Origin: Desulfurococcales archaeon
GTDB lineage: Archaea; Thermoproteota; Thermoprotei_A; Sulfolobales; Ignicoccaceae
Assembly: GCA_027081755.1 (NCBI GenBank)
Contig: JALWJF010000146.1
Span: forward strand, 1 to 34,412
Reading direction: 5' to 3'
DNA length: 34,412 bases
How positions within the stretch are numbered: position 1 is the first letter of the stretch; each line of letters begins with the position of its first letter. The notes beneath the pieces were generated by a model. It saw only the letters and a list, made by a program, of their open reading frames with translations, had not been told where the DNA came from and made no database searches. The position numbers and the translations under genes were made by a program. Below, piece by piece: positions 34,394 to 34,412 of the stretch.

Positions 34394-34412
34394 AGCTCTT
34401 TGCCCTATGCTC

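Noticed and set aside
1-34412. CRISPR arrays, tRNA/rRNA genes, transposases/integrases, restriction-modification or toxin-antitoxin systems
   Set aside because: Scanned for regularly spaced repeats, T-loop (GGTTCGAATCC-like) motifs and characteristic protein motifs; none were found. Occurrences of TTCGA fall inside coding frames. Absence is by eye only.

Overview
This is a gene-dense, archaeal-type window of about 34.4 kb, probably from a hyperthermophilic crenarchaeon (the genus is not asserted). The lineage evidence is a crenarchaeal-type catalytic-only ThrRS, PCNA next to PriS, an S15-(RecJ/Cdc45-like)-Pcc1-S3Ae gene string, TTG/GTG starts and TATA/BRE-like promoters. I see no rRNA, tRNA, CRISPR array, transposon or prophage. 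Most of the window is chromosomal housekeeping and metabolism: the transketolase C-terminal half, ThiD-ThiN, phosphosugar mutase, sugar-1-P nucleotidylyltransferase/acyltransferase, PPase, HisRS, Pcm, a DHPS-like protein, PhoH-KH, MqnC, MqnD, QueC, Nth, S3Ae, S15, PriS, PCNA and ThrRS. The items most worth a second look are: (i) two candidate C/D-box guide sRNAs on the minus strand, both with box C overlapping the stop codon of the upstream gene, one carrying an 11-nt match to the 16S 530-loop; (ii) a palindromic TATA-like element (CTTAAATTTAAAC) that appears to serve two divergent genes; (iii) a RecJ/Cdc45-like protein that has lost its DHH-family motifs, sitting between rpsO and pcc1; (iv) a perfect 14-bp palindrome next to the padR promoter; (v) futalosine-pathway genes (MqnC/MqnD-like), one of them in an overlapping HD-hydrolase/MqnC/QueC string; (vi) long antisense overlaps between convergent coding ends, up to 61 bp for nth/rps3ae. 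I did not find a clear candidate for a completely new defence or mobile system. Most antisense ORFs in the supplied track look spurious.
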